Shown: positions 19,039-28,584 of the stretch, piece by piece
How positions within the stretch are numbered: the stretch's first letter is position 1
Layout: each line of letters begins with the position of its first letter
Program-made: the position numbers and the translations under genes
Notes under the pieces: model-generated
What the model was told of the DNA's origin: nothing
Databases searched by the model: none
What the model saw: only the letters and a program-made list of their open reading frames with translations
Assembly: GCA_937944105.1 (NCBI GenBank)
Contig: CALDZP010000015.1
Span: 1-46,964 of the forward strand
Reading direction: 5' to 3'
DNA: 46,964 nt
DNA from: an uncultured Ignavibacteria bacterium
GTDB lineage: Bacteria > Bacteroidota > Ignavibacteria > Ch128b

Positions 19039-19344
19039 TTTTAATGCTTTATTATCTCTCTCAATAAATACTCTTAGATTTAAGGATTCTTCATCTTAAT
19101 TACCTAACTCTATTCAATCAATCCACTGAATCTTATTTTATATTCTTAATTAATTTACATTAAAAGATTTTATACCAAACATTTTATTTAGAGATTTTTT
19201 GATGTGTTAGAAATAGTAAGTATTGTTCAAAACAATGGACACTAAAAATTTTAATTAATAAAAAATGCAATTTTTATATGCAAAATTGTGCTTTACCTCT
19301 GGCATATTCATTGATTATTAATTAGAAAACAAATGAGGTCGAAA
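19039..19344. other. Intergenic region upstream of the DUF6600-like gene
   Basis: 306 bp with no coding frame. It holds a short palindrome (ATTGTT-CAA-AACAAT) near 19222-19236 and a sequence at 19300-19315 that resembles a sigma-54 promoter in spacing but lacks the -12 GC. No clear terminator for the upstream operon and no TAnnTTTG box are visible. Confidence 0.4.
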
Positions 19345-20595
19345 ATGAAAAAGTTCTTATTGTTAATCGCTTTATTAATTTTGGCTTTCAAAATTGTGGA
19401 AGCAGGAACTCCATATTATCAGGGAAGAATTACTTTTAAAACATTTTATTACTCTCTTGTACCTTATGGTGAATGGATAGAAATTGATTACGGTGTTTAT
19501 GCATGGCGACCCATTAAGGTATCGATTGGTTGGTCTCCCTATTTGATTGGTAGATGGGTTTGGACACCTTATGGTTGGTACTGGGATTCTTTCGAACCGT
19601 TTGGTTGGGCAGTTTATCATTATGGTAGATGGTATTACGATGATTATTATGGTTGGATATGGATACCTGACTATGATTGGGCACCAGCCTGGGTAGAGTG
19701 GCGTTATACTGATTACTATATTGGTTGGGCTCCATTACCGCCTTATGCATCATTTTCAATAAGTATTGGAATTCGTTTTTCTATTAATTGGTATTCACCA
19801 CATTATTACTGGCATTTTGTTCCTGTAAAATATTTCTGTGGTTATGAAGTTTATCGATATGCTGTAGAGCCTAAATACAAGTATAGAATTTACCAGGATT
19901 CAAAATACTCCGTGAACTATCGATATGATAATGGCAGAATAGTTAATAGCGGAATTGATAGAAATTTTGTTGAACGAAAAGGTGGTAGACTTTTTGAGGC
20001 AAGAATTGAAGAAACTACAAGATTAAGAGATTTTACAGATAGAAGGTTTGACGAAAAAAACAGAGTTTTAGTTTATCGACCAGATGAAAAAAATATCGAT
20101 CTTAACTCAGATATTAGAATTAGAAAAGCAGAAAGAGAGATATCGTTGGATATTAAAAAAATTCAAACACCGAGGGAAAGAAATTTTTATCGTGAAGAAA
20201 GAAGAGATTATGAAATATCAGGTGGAGATGGAACTGAAAAAGGTAGAGTAATAGAAAGGGATAGAAAACTTAACATCAATGATAACAAAAGAAATGAGAG
20301 GGTATTTGAGGAAAAGAATACAACAATTCGACCAGATGATAATTTGAGAATTCGTATCGAGAACGAGAAAAAGCACAACAAAAGAGATGAAAATAAATTT
20401 AACCGAAACATTGAAATACCTCGTATGAATTCACCAAAAGATAATAATTACCAGAAAAATGATAGACAAATAGAAGAAACACAAATCAAAACTCAGACAA
20501 GAATACCCTCTATGAATCCTAATGTGGATGAAATTCGTAAAAGAGACTTAGAAAAAAGTATTGATCGTTCTTTTGATAGAAAAAGAGAACGGTAG
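19345..20595 (+). CDS. DUF6600-like Trp/Tyr-rich exported protein with charged tail
   Basis: A protein of 416 residues. I chose ATG 19345 rather than ATG 19333, because GAGG at 19335-19338 then serves as ribosome site with 6-nt spacing; the signal peptide (MKKFLLLIALLILAFKIVEA) starts cleanly there. Residues about 30-140 carry repeated aromatic blocks such as GRWVWTPYGWYW, GWAVYHYGRW, YGWIWIPDYDW and YIGWAPLPPY. This Y-G-x-W-x-x-P pattern is that of DUF6600 proteins. The C-terminal 220 residues are very rich in Arg, Glu, Asp, Lys and Asn with little hydrophobic content, so they are probably disordered. No sorting domain or lipobox is present. It is probably periplasmic or surface-associated; its function is unknown. 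A terminator follows. Confidence 0.75.
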   Translation: MKKFLLLIALLILAFKIVEAGTPYYQGRITFKTFYYSLVPYGEWIEIDYGVYAWRPIKVSIGWSPYLIGRWVWTPYGWYWDSFEPFGWAVYHYGRWYYDDYYGWIWIPDYDWAPAWVEWRYTDYYIGWAPLPPYASFSISIGIRFSINWYSPHYYWHFVPVKYFCGYEVYRYAVEPKYKYRIYQDSKYSVNYRYDNGRIVNSGIDRNFVERKGGRLFEARIEETTRLRDFTDRRFDEKNRVLVYRPDEKNIDLNSDIRIRKAEREISLDIKKIQTPRERNFYREERRDYEISGGDGTEKGRVIERDRKLNINDNKRNERVFEEKNTTIRPDDNLRIRIENEKKHNKRDENKFNRNIEIPRMNSPKDNNYQKNDRQIEETQIKTQTRIPSMNPNVDEIRKRDLEKSIDRSFDRKRER

Positions 20596-20627
20596 AAACT
20601 TTTTCAATTCTCTCTCTTCGTAATCTC

Positions 20628-20663
20628 AACGGGGCTCAGATTAAATCTGGCTCCGTTTTTTTA
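20628..20663 (+). terminator. Rho-independent terminator
   Basis: AACGGGGCTCAGAT pairs with ATCTGGCTCCGTT with one bulged/mismatched position, has a 3-nt loop, and is followed directly by seven T's. It lies 32 nt after the DUF6600-like gene and ends that transcript. Confidence 0.85.
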
Positions 20664-20798
20664 TTTAATAGATTAATTTGTGTCTGAATTATTAAGGATA
20701 CTTAGGTCTTTTTTATTTAAAAGTCATTTCATAACTTGGTTTGCATCGTTTTAATTTTTTGATGCGAAAATATTTTTAATTAGAATTCAGGAGGAAAA

Positions 20799-23363
20799 AT
20801 GAAGAAGTTATTTTTTATACTATTTATATTTTTACCTTTGATAATCTGTGCTGCAGATTTTGAATCAAAGGGTTTTAGTTTAATTCAAAAATTTTTCGAA
20901 GAAGGTAAAATCTCTTATGAAGAACAACTACTTCAAAAATTCTATTATATTTTTAATCGGGATAAATTAAAATCAGAATTTAAATTTGAACAAGATTATC
21001 CCGTCAAATGTGCAACTTCATTAATAATTGAATTTCAGAAAAATCGGCATTTACTCTCTTCAAATGTTATTTCTGAAATTGAAACTTTTATAAATCCAGA
21101 AAAACTAATGACTCCTACTGCGTTTACTTACGATTCACCAGGGGGTAAATTTAGGTTAACATATGAAACAACTGGACCGAATGCTGTTCCAACAGCTGAT
21201 AATAACGGTAATGGTATTCCTGACTATGTTGAATGGGTTGCTAGTTATTTTGATTATTGTTGGAGTTTTGAAATAGACACTCTTGGTTTTCTTCCACCAC
21301 CAATTGGAACTGGAAAATACCAAATTGGTTTCGAAGAAATGAGTGCTTATGGATATACAACAGTTGTGAGTGGTACATTAACGAGGATTGTCATGCATAG
21401 AAATTTTGTAGGTTTTCCACCAAATCAAGATCCTGAAGGTAATGTTAAAGGTGCAGCTAAAGTTACTGCTGCTCATGAATTTAAACATGCTCATCAAATT
21501 GTTTATAATTATTGGAATGAACCAAGTTGGTTTATTGAACTTGATGCAACTTGGATGGAAGATATTGCATATGATTATGTCAATGATTACTATAATTACA
21601 TTACTTCAAGTGGCTCGCCATTTACTTCTCCAGGTCAATCTTTAGACGCTGGTCAGGGTTATGAAGACTGTATCTGGATGCATTTTCTCAGTGAACGATT
21701 TGATGTTCAAATTAACAAAAGAATCTGGCAAAGAAGACAATCAAGTCCTGCTGAAAATATTTTCAATACTTTCAATTATGTTTTGTCAAATTTTTATTCA
21801 TCTAATTTTCAATCAGCTTTTCGAGAATATATTGTTTGGAATTTTCTAACTGGTAGTCGGGCAACTAACACTCATCCAGGGTATGGAGAAGCTGCTCAAT
21901 ATCCTGCAGCTGCTTTATGCAGGACAGTTACTTCATATCCACATTCAGGAAATAATTGTACCATTACAAAATATTCTGCCAATTTTATAAGATTTAATCC
22001 TCAATCAAATACAAATTCACTTCAGATTGATTTTAATGGAGCAAATTCACCACATGTTTTCAAAGTTAGTGTTGTTATAAGAAAAACGGATGGATTAGTC
22101 CTGTCGTATGAAATTCCACTTGATCAAAATAACGATGGTAGTTATTTATTACCCTTTACAAATAATCAGATTTCGTATGCAGGATTATGTGTAGCTGTTG
22201 TATCGGGTAATACAGGTCCAACATTTACATATTCGATAACGGAGCAAACTGCCTATACAACATCAGTTAGTTATAATTCAGGATGGAATCTATTAAGTGT
22301 TCCTATATCGCTTTCTAATATGAGCTTTGCATCAATTTTTCCTGAGGCTACTTCAAATGCATACTATTACGATAATGGTTACCAAATTGCAAATAGTGCA
22401 GAACTTGGTAAAGGTTACTGGCTAAAATTTAATCAAGCAATTAATAAAAATTTAATGGGCAATCCTCAAAGTTCTGTGACTGTTAATTTAAAAGCAGGCT
22501 GGAATATAGTAGGTCCTTTGCATAACAATATTTCTGTTAATTCTGTAACTACAAATCCACCAAATATAATACAATCTTATTTTTATGGTTATAACAATGG
22601 ATATCAAACGGCAACAACACTCGAAAAAGGAAAAGCATACTGGGTTAAAGTTTCTTCAAATGGTACAATGACAATACCATCAACATTATTGAGAAGTGAT
22701 GATTTATCAGAAATGAATGAAATGGTAAATGAATTAAGTAATTTATCAAATGCAGGTAAGATAACTTTTGAAAATGAAGAAGGTAACGCAGTATCATTAT
22801 TTTTTACAGATAAATTATTATTACGAGATGTTGAGTTACCACCAATTCCTCCTGTACAGATTTTCGATGTAAGATTTTCTGATAATACTTTTGTAAAAAG
22901 TAAAAATGATAGAATATATTCTATAGAAATTCAGGGAATAAGGTCACGACTAAAAGTTAAAAGCGAGAACATAAACTCAATTGTAAAAATATTTGATGAA
23001 ATGAGTAACGAATTAATTGGGAAATTATTAAATGGAGAAACTCTCTGGATAAATAAATCATTATCAAAAATTAAAATAGAATTTGAGAATTTACCTAATG
23101 AATTCAGGTTATTCCAAAACTATCCAAATCCATTTAATCCGACCACAACGTTTGAATTCACAATACCTGAAGATGGAATGGTGACATTGAAAATATATGA
23201 TATGCTAGGACAGGAAATAGAAACACTTCTAAATGAAGAATTAACATCAGGTCAATTACATAGGGTTAAATTTGATGGGAGCAGATTACCATCAGGAATA
23301 TATTTTTACAAGCTGGAGAGTAAAAATCATTCTGCCATTAAAAAATTTACCTTGTTGAAATAA
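20799..23363 (+). CDS. MXAN_6640-type putative metalloprotease with T9SS sorting domain
   Basis: An exported protein of 854 residues with signal peptide (1-18) and an excellent AGGAGG 7 nt before the ATG. Residues about 100-310 form a zincin-like domain. It opens with FRLTYETTGPNAV and a DNNGNGIPDYVE calcium-binding-like loop, and has an H-E-x-x-H site (HEFKH, H226/E227/H230) followed by ELDATWMED, the usual layout of the MXAN_6640 family of putative metalloproteases. Two similar modules (YNSGWNLLSVPIS and LKAGWNIVGPL) at about 485-625 are beta repeats. The C terminus is a type A sorting domain (QNYPNPFNPTTTFEF ... LPSGIYFYKLE). It is probably secreted as a surface or extracellular protease. 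It is monocistronic between two terminators. Family proteolysis is a prediction, not established here. Confidence 0.88.
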   Translation: MKKLFFILFIFLPLIICAADFESKGFSLIQKFFEEGKISYEEQLLQKFYYIFNRDKLKSEFKFEQDYPVKCATSLIIEFQKNRHLLSSNVISEIETFINPEKLMTPTAFTYDSPGGKFRLTYETTGPNAVPTADNNGNGIPDYVEWVASYFDYCWSFEIDTLGFLPPPIGTGKYQIGFEEMSAYGYTTVVSGTLTRIVMHRNFVGFPPNQDPEGNVKGAAKVTAAHEFKHAHQIVYNYWNEPSWFIELDATWMEDIAYDYVNDYYNYITSSGSPFTSPGQSLDAGQGYEDCIWMHFLSERFDVQINKRIWQRRQSSPAENIFNTFNYVLSNFYSSNFQSAFREYIVWNFLTGSRATNTHPGYGEAAQYPAAALCRTVTSYPHSGNNCTITKYSANFIRFNPQSNTNSLQIDFNGANSPHVFKVSVVIRKTDGLVLSYEIPLDQNNDGSYLLPFTNNQISYAGLCVAVVSGNTGPTFTYSITEQTAYTTSVSYNSGWNLLSVPISLSNMSFASIFPEATSNAYYYDNGYQIANSAELGKGYWLKFNQAINKNLMGNPQSSVTVNLKAGWNIVGPLHNNISVNSVTTNPPNIIQSYFYGYNNGYQTATTLEKGKAYWVKVSSNGTMTIPSTLLRSDDLSEMNEMVNELSNLSNAGKITFENEEGNAVSLFFTDKLLLRDVELPPIPPVQIFDVRFSDNTFVKSKNDRIYSIEIQGIRSRLKVKSENINSIVKIFDEMSNELIGKLLNGETLWINKSLSKIKIEFENLPNEFRLFQNYPNPFNPTTTFEFTIPEDGMVTLKIYDMLGQEIETLLNEELTSGQLHRVKFDGSRLPSGIYFYKLESKNHSAIKKFTLLK

Positions 23364-23399
23364 ATTAAAATTCTTGCACAAGGATTTAAAACAATCATT

Positions 23400-23441
23400 G
23401 GTCTGTTATGTTGGTATTTAATTAACATAACAGACCTTTTT
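23400..23441 (+). terminator. Rho-independent terminator
   Basis: A perfect 13-bp stem (GGTCTGTTATGTT / AACATAACAGACC) with an 11-nt loop is followed by TTTTT. It lies 36 nt after the metalloprotease gene and before the convergent tRNA/GIY-YIG block. Confidence 0.9.
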
Positions 23442-23492
23442 AATGCAAAGACTTATACCACTGTGAAAATATTTAATTCAAAATTATTTTAG

Positions 23493-23557
23493 TGAGGGCG
23501 GATGGAATCGAACCATCGACCCCTCCGACTTAAGAAGTCGGAGTGCTCTACCCCTGA
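23493..23557 (-). pseudogene. tRNA-Lys(CUU) remnant lacking its 5' end
   Basis: Read on the minus strand, this is a tRNA from the D loop (TCAGGGGTAGAGCA) to the 3' acceptor strand (CGCCCTC plus discriminator A). The anticodon stem-loop CCGAC-TTCTTAA-GTCGG gives anticodon CTT, which decodes Lys AAG. The T arm is intact (GATGG TTCGATT CCATC). The first 11 positions (5' acceptor strand, the linker pair and half of the D stem) are replaced by AT-rich sequence that cannot pair with CGCCCTC. The break coincides with the end of the GIY-YIG gene, whose stop codon is inside the D loop. It cannot fold as a normal tRNA. tRNA-Lys(UUU) next door can read both Lys codons, so loss should be tolerated. Confidence 0.75.
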
Positions 23558-23811
23558 TTTAATTTTTGAAGATAAGCAATAGCTTTTTTAGAGTTTTTGA
23601 ATTTTTTAAGTTTTAGTTCTAATTGGACAGCTTCATTTTTTGAATTACACGGATATGCTAATACTAATTCCCATGGGCCTTTAAGTTTAGTATAAACACT
23701 TCGGTTTTGATTATGTCTTTTGAGTCTATCATCTAAATTATGAGTATGGCCGATATAATATTTTCCTGAGGACAAAGATTTAATAATGTAGACGTGGAAT
23801 AAGTTATTCAT
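23548..23811 (-). CDS. Small GIY-YIG nuclease-domain protein inserted between tRNA-Lys genes
   Basis: A protein of 87 residues consisting only of a GIY-YIG domain: HVYIIKS (the GIY strand), KYYIGHT (YIG), the helix with DDRLKRHN (catalytic Arg) and EAVQLELKLKKFK (catalytic Glu helix). I chose ATG 23811, because the longer frame would start inside the T arm of the upstream tRNA. Standalone proteins of this size belong to the UPF0213/YhbQ-like group. Its last codons (Leu-Asn-Gln-Gly, then TAG) lie in the D loop of the decapitated tRNA-Lys(CUU), so gene and tRNA are fused. It begins 43 nt after the end of tRNA-Lys(UUU), with no clear ribosome site. The arrangement suggests insertion at a tRNA, possibly by the nuclease itself; that is inference. 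Confidence 0.75.
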   Translation of the reverse strand: MNNLFHVYIIKSLSSGKYYIGHTHNLDDRLKRHNQNRSVYTKLKGPWELVLAYPCNSKNEAVQLELKLKKFKNSKKAIAYLQKLNQG

Positions 23812-23853
23812 AAGTAGAGAAGTATTTGAAGAAAAGTTTTGATAAAGTTTTAG

Positions 23854-23925
23854 TGAGCGCGGATGGAATCGAACCATCGACCCTCTGCTTAAAAGGCAGA
23901 TGCTCTACCCCTGAGCTACGCGCCC
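23854..23925 (-). tRNA. tRNA-Lys (anticodon UUU)
   Basis: A complete cloverleaf on the minus strand. The acceptor pairs GGGCGCG with CGCGCTC, with one G-U pair, and discriminator A. The D arm is GCTC-AGGGGTA-GAGC. The anticodon arm is TCTGC-CTTTTAA-GCAGA with anticodon TTT. The T arm is GATGG-TTCGATT-CCATC. CCA is not encoded. From the D loop on, it is nearly identical to the neighbouring tRNA-Lys(CUU) remnant apart from the anticodon stem, and about ten bases of 3' flank (TTTTAGTGAG on the plus strand) are shared as well. This points to an old tandem duplication. Confidence 0.95.
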
Positions 23926-24092
23926 AACCAACAATTCAAATTGTAAATTTTATTACAAATTTTTACTACAAAGTAGTTGCAAATATAATAAAATTATTCT
24001 CACATACAAAGATTAAATCACAAGAAAATTTTTTATGTAGATTTAAAGTATTTATCGTAAAAAATTTATCCAGGTGTACTTAAGTAGCTTTC

Positions 24093-24123
24093 TTTGATAA
24101 CATTTAATGCTTAGGTAATTTTG
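24093..24123 (+). promoter_or_regulatory. Promoter of the enolase gene (TTTG-N19-TAATTTTG)
   Basis: TTTG at 24093-24096 and TAATTTTG at 24116-24123 are separated by 19 bp. Both boxes match the Bacteroidota housekeeping consensus (TTTG, 19-21 bp, TAnnTTTG) perfectly. The leader to ATG 24158 would be about 30 nt and carries AAAGGAG. Confidence 0.65.
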
Positions 24124-24136
24124 TAAATAAAAATAA

Positions 24137-25456
<1,320 letters not shown>

Positions 25457-25458
25457 CA

Positions 25459-25507
25459 TAGATTGGTTATTGATTACAATCTAAAAATTAATGGCAGCTC
25501 TTTTTTT
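25459..25507 (+). terminator. Possible weak terminator after eno
   Basis: A 7-bp stem (TAGATTG/CAATCTA, 25459-25465 and 25477-25483) with an 11-nt loop lies 3 nt after the stop. The T run (25501-25507) is 17 nt further on, which is not the standard geometry, so this is only a candidate. Confidence 0.3.
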
Positions 25508-25570
25508 ATTTATAAGATAATCTTTGATGTGAGCACTCTTTATAATAAAAAAACAAATTTGAGGTGAATT

Positions 25571-26905
25571 ATGAATAAGTTAAAAATGTTAATTTTATTT
25601 TTAACAATAACTGGTTTACAAATGAATCTTTATTCACAAAAATTTTTCCCTTATGAGATAAAAGAACACTCATTACTAAATGGATTAAAGGTAATAGTTG
25701 TTCCATATAATAGTCCTGGAGTTGTTGCATATTATACGGTTGTTCGAACAGGTTCAAGGAATGAAGTCGAGCCTGGGAAAACAGGTTTTGCGCATTTCTT
25801 TGAACATATGATGTTTAGAGGTACTGAAAAATATTCAGATGTAGAGTATAATCGAATTCTAAAGTTACTTGGTGCAGATTCAAATGCATGGACTTCAAAC
25901 GATCAAACTGTCTATCACATTGTAGCAAGTGCAGATGCTCTAGAAACAATAATAGATATTGAATCAGATAGATTTAAAAATCTTAAATATTCCAAAGAGC
26001 AATTTCAAACTGAGGCGGGTGCAATTTTAGGTGAGTATAATAAAAGTGCAATGAATCCTTTCCAGATTTTAAATGAAGAAATGCAAAAACTTGCTTTTAC
26101 TACTCATACATATCGTCATACAACTATTGGATTTCTTGAAGATATAAAAGATATGCCAAATCAATATGAGTATAGTTTACAGTTTTTTGATAGATATTAT
26201 AGACCTGAGTATTGTACAATAATTGTAGTTGGTGATGTTAATTTTAATAAGGTTATATATTTAATTGAAAAATATTATGGTGATTGGAAGAAAGGTGCAT
26301 TTACTCCAAATATTCCAGTTGAACCCGAGCAGAAAGAAGAAAGAATTAAAGATGCAAAAGCTCCATATAAAACTCTTCCATATCTATATATTGGTTATAA
26401 AGTACCTGCCTTCGATTCGAAGAGTAAAGAAATTGCTGCATTGAATGTGATTTCAGAATTATTATTCTCAGAGACATCAGAACTGTATCAAAAGTTAGTT
26501 CTTGATGAAAAGTTAGTTGATTTCATCAGTGGTGAAATGCCAATGGACAGAGATCCGAGTTTATTTAGAATTTTTGCAAGAATTAAAAAAGATGAAGATA
26601 TCGAAAAAGTTAAGCTAGAGATTTTTAATGCAATTGATAAATTAAAAAATGAAACTGTATCACCTAAAAAATTAAACGATGTCTTATCAAATATGAAATA
26701 CAGTTTTTTACATTCACTTGACAATCCAGATGCTATAGCATCAACACTTGCATATTATGTTAGTGTAACTGGATATCCACAAAGTCTTGATGAATTTTAT
26801 TCAACTTTAAATTCTCTTACACCAGATGATATTCAGAATACGGCTAAAAAGATTTTTGTAAAGGAAAAACGAAACATTGTCACTTTAACTTCAGGAGGGA
26901 ATTAA
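25571..26905 (+). CDS. M16 zinc peptidase, active subunit (exported)
   Basis: A protein of 444 residues with signal peptide (1-22, MNLYSQ). It has the inverted zinc motif H-x-x-E-H (HFFEH; H75, E78, H79) and the third ligand Glu downstream in TEAGAILGEYNKS (about E148/E155), as in insulinase/processing-peptidase M16B enzymes. The second half (about 250-440) is the inactive M16_C domain, with YKVPAFDSKSKEIAALNVIS. GAGGTG lies 6 nt before the ATG. It is followed after one base by a second M16 gene that lacks the motif, so the two should form the catalytic and non-catalytic halves of one periplasmic peptidase. The substrate is unknown; related pairs degrade peptides. Confidence 0.9.
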   Translation: MNKLKMLILFLTITGLQMNLYSQKFFPYEIKEHSLLNGLKVIVVPYNSPGVVAYYTVVRTGSRNEVEPGKTGFAHFFEHMMFRGTEKYSDVEYNRILKLLGADSNAWTSNDQTVYHIVASADALETIIDIESDRFKNLKYSKEQFQTEAGAILGEYNKSAMNPFQILNEEMQKLAFTTHTYRHTTIGFLEDIKDMPNQYEYSLQFFDRYYRPEYCTIIVVGDVNFNKVIYLIEKYYGDWKKGAFTPNIPVEPEQKEERIKDAKAPYKTLPYLYIGYKVPAFDSKSKEIAALNVISELLFSETSELYQKLVLDEKLVDFISGEMPMDRDPSLFRIFARIKKDEDIEKVKLEIFNAIDKLKNETVSPKKLNDVLSNMKYSFLHSLDNPDAIASTLAYYVSVTGYPQSLDEFYSTLNSLTPDDIQNTAKKIFVKEKRNIVTLTSGGN

Positions 26906-26906
26906 A

Positions 26907-28397
26907 ATGAAAAATTCCATATTAGTAATAATTAGTCTGGCTATTTTCACTATGAATCTTTCAGCACAAAAAATTAAAGTTACCGCATTAAAAATTGAAG
27001 ATTCACCGATTGTATCTTTTAGAATTCAATTCCGTGTTGGGAGTATAAATGAACCTAAAGGAAAAGAAGGATTAAATCTACTCACTGCTAAGCTAATTGC
27101 TGAGGGTGGTTATGGTGAGGTAACTTATAAGGAAATGTTGCAGAAGTTATATCCTATTGCTGGAAAAATAAGAGTTACCGCAGATAAAGAGGTTACAACA
27201 TTTATAGCTGATATCCACAAAGATAATCTTGAAAAATTCTGGAATATTTTCGAACAGGTTTTGACAAATCCGAGAATGGATGAGAATGATTTTGTCCGTT
27301 TGAAAGATTTACAGATGAATTATATCAAAAACACATTAAGAAGAGAGAATGATGAAAATTTGGGTAAGGCATATCTTCAAACTATGATTTATGAAGATCA
27401 TCCTTATGGTTGGATAGAAGCTGGGAAAATAAGTTCCTTAAAAGCAATAACTTTAAATGATGTTAAAAATTTTTATAAACAGTTTTATACCCAGGCAAAT
27501 TTAACTGTAGGATTAGCAGGAAATTTATCGAACGAATTTATTGCAAAAGTTAAAAGAGATTTGTCAAAACTTCCAAAAGGTAAACCTAATACTGTAAAAC
27601 TTCCTAAGCCAAAAAAGATTGAAAATATAGAAGTCACTTTAATAGAAAAGAAAACACCTTCAACAGCTATTTCTTTTGGGTATCCAATTGAAATTACAAG
27701 ATCAAACAAAGACTATTATGCTTTAATGGTTGCAAACTCCTATCTTGGTGAACATAGAACATTTAATGGAATTTTAATGAACAAGATGAGAGGTGATCGT
27801 GGATTGAATTATGGTGATTATTCTTACATCGAGAATTTTATTCAAGATGGGGGATCAACTTTTCCAATTCCGAATATTCCGAGAAGACAACAATATTTTA
27901 GTGTATGGATTCGCCCCGTTGTAAATGCTAATAGACATTTTAGTTTGAGAATGGCAATAAGAGAAATTGAAAATTTGATCAAGAATGGAATCCCTGAAAA
28001 AGATTTTCAAGAAACTAAACAATTCCTATTAAATTATTCGAAATTATGGGTTCAAACTCAATCCAGAAGACTTGGTTATCTTATGGATTCGGAATTTTAT
28101 GGTACAGGGTACTTTATTGACGAGATTGCAAAAAGATTACCCAGTCTTACTAAAAAAGAAGTAGACGATGCAATAAAGAAATACTTAAATTACCAAAATA
28201 TCAAAGTGGTGATGGTAACTGAAGGTGCAAATGAATTTGCAAGTGATTTGATTTCAAATAAAGTATCCCCGATAACTTATCAGCATTCAAATATTTCTCA
28301 GCACATATTAGATGAGGATAGATACATCCAAAAATATCCACTTAAAATTAACGAAAAGAAATTGAAAATTGTTAAAGCTGAAGAAGTTTTTGAGTAA
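26907..28397 (+). CDS. M16 peptidase-like protein, non-catalytic partner
   Basis: A protein of 496 residues with a signal peptide (1-20, LSAQ). It has an M16 fold: the N-terminal FRVGSINEPKGKEGLNLLTAKL corresponds to the strand-helix that would carry HxxEH, but here reads EGLNLL, so the zinc ligands are absent. M16_C follows at about 185-375 (VKNFYKQFYTQANLTVGLAGN). AGGAGG overlaps the end of the first M16 gene, giving tight coupling with a 1-bp gap. By analogy with two-gene M16B systems it probably forms a heterodimer with the upstream protein and shapes the substrate chamber. A strong terminator follows. Confidence 0.88.
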   Translation: MKNSILVIISLAIFTMNLSAQKIKVTALKIEDSPIVSFRIQFRVGSINEPKGKEGLNLLTAKLIAEGGYGEVTYKEMLQKLYPIAGKIRVTADKEVTTFIADIHKDNLEKFWNIFEQVLTNPRMDENDFVRLKDLQMNYIKNTLRRENDENLGKAYLQTMIYEDHPYGWIEAGKISSLKAITLNDVKNFYKQFYTQANLTVGLAGNLSNEFIAKVKRDLSKLPKGKPNTVKLPKPKKIENIEVTLIEKKTPSTAISFGYPIEITRSNKDYYALMVANSYLGEHRTFNGILMNKMRGDRGLNYGDYSYIENFIQDGGSTFPIPNIPRRQQYFSVWIRPVVNANRHFSLRMAIREIENLIKNGIPEKDFQETKQFLLNYSKLWVQTQSRRLGYLMDSEFYGTGYFIDEIAKRLPSLTKKEVDDAIKKYLNYQNIKVVMVTEGANEFASDLISNKVSPITYQHSNISQHILDEDRYIQKYPLKINEKKLKIVKAEEVFE

Positions 28398-28486
28398 GGA
28401 AATTTTATAAGTTAGAGTTCTAATTTGTTGATTTGTAAACAACTTATTTTGTTGAGAGATTAAGAATTAAATTCTTTCCTGTTTAT

Positions 28487-28533
28487 AATCCTGCCCTTAT
28501 AACTGTTCAAAGTTGGTAGGGGCAGGATTTTTT
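28487..28533 (+). terminator. Rho-independent terminator
   Basis: AATCCTGCCC... pairs with ...GGGGCAGGATT in a long stem (about 16 of 18 positions) with a small loop (TGTTCA), followed by a run of T's. It ends the M16 transcript before the convergent prmA gene. Confidence 0.9.
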
Positions 28534-28584
28534 AGTTAAATTGGATATAGATGTATTTTAGAAACATTGAAAAAACTTTAATCT

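Noticed and set aside
19300-19315. Sigma-54-type promoter before the DUF6600-like gene
   Set aside because: TGGCA and TTG have the right spacing, but the invariant -12 GC reads GA and no activator gene or other such site was seen; likely chance in AT-rich DNA.
23812-23877. N-terminal extension of the GIY-YIG frame (MVRFHPRS...)
   Set aside because: These codons are the T arm and 3' end of tRNA-Lys(UUU); the GIY-YIG domain itself begins after ATG 23811.
23826-24083. 85-residue plus-strand frame starting MKKSFDKVL
   Set aside because: Most of it is a translation of the antisense of tRNA-Lys(UUU); the repeat-like GIEPST...CSTPELR pattern is the usual tRNA shadow, and there is no ribosome site.
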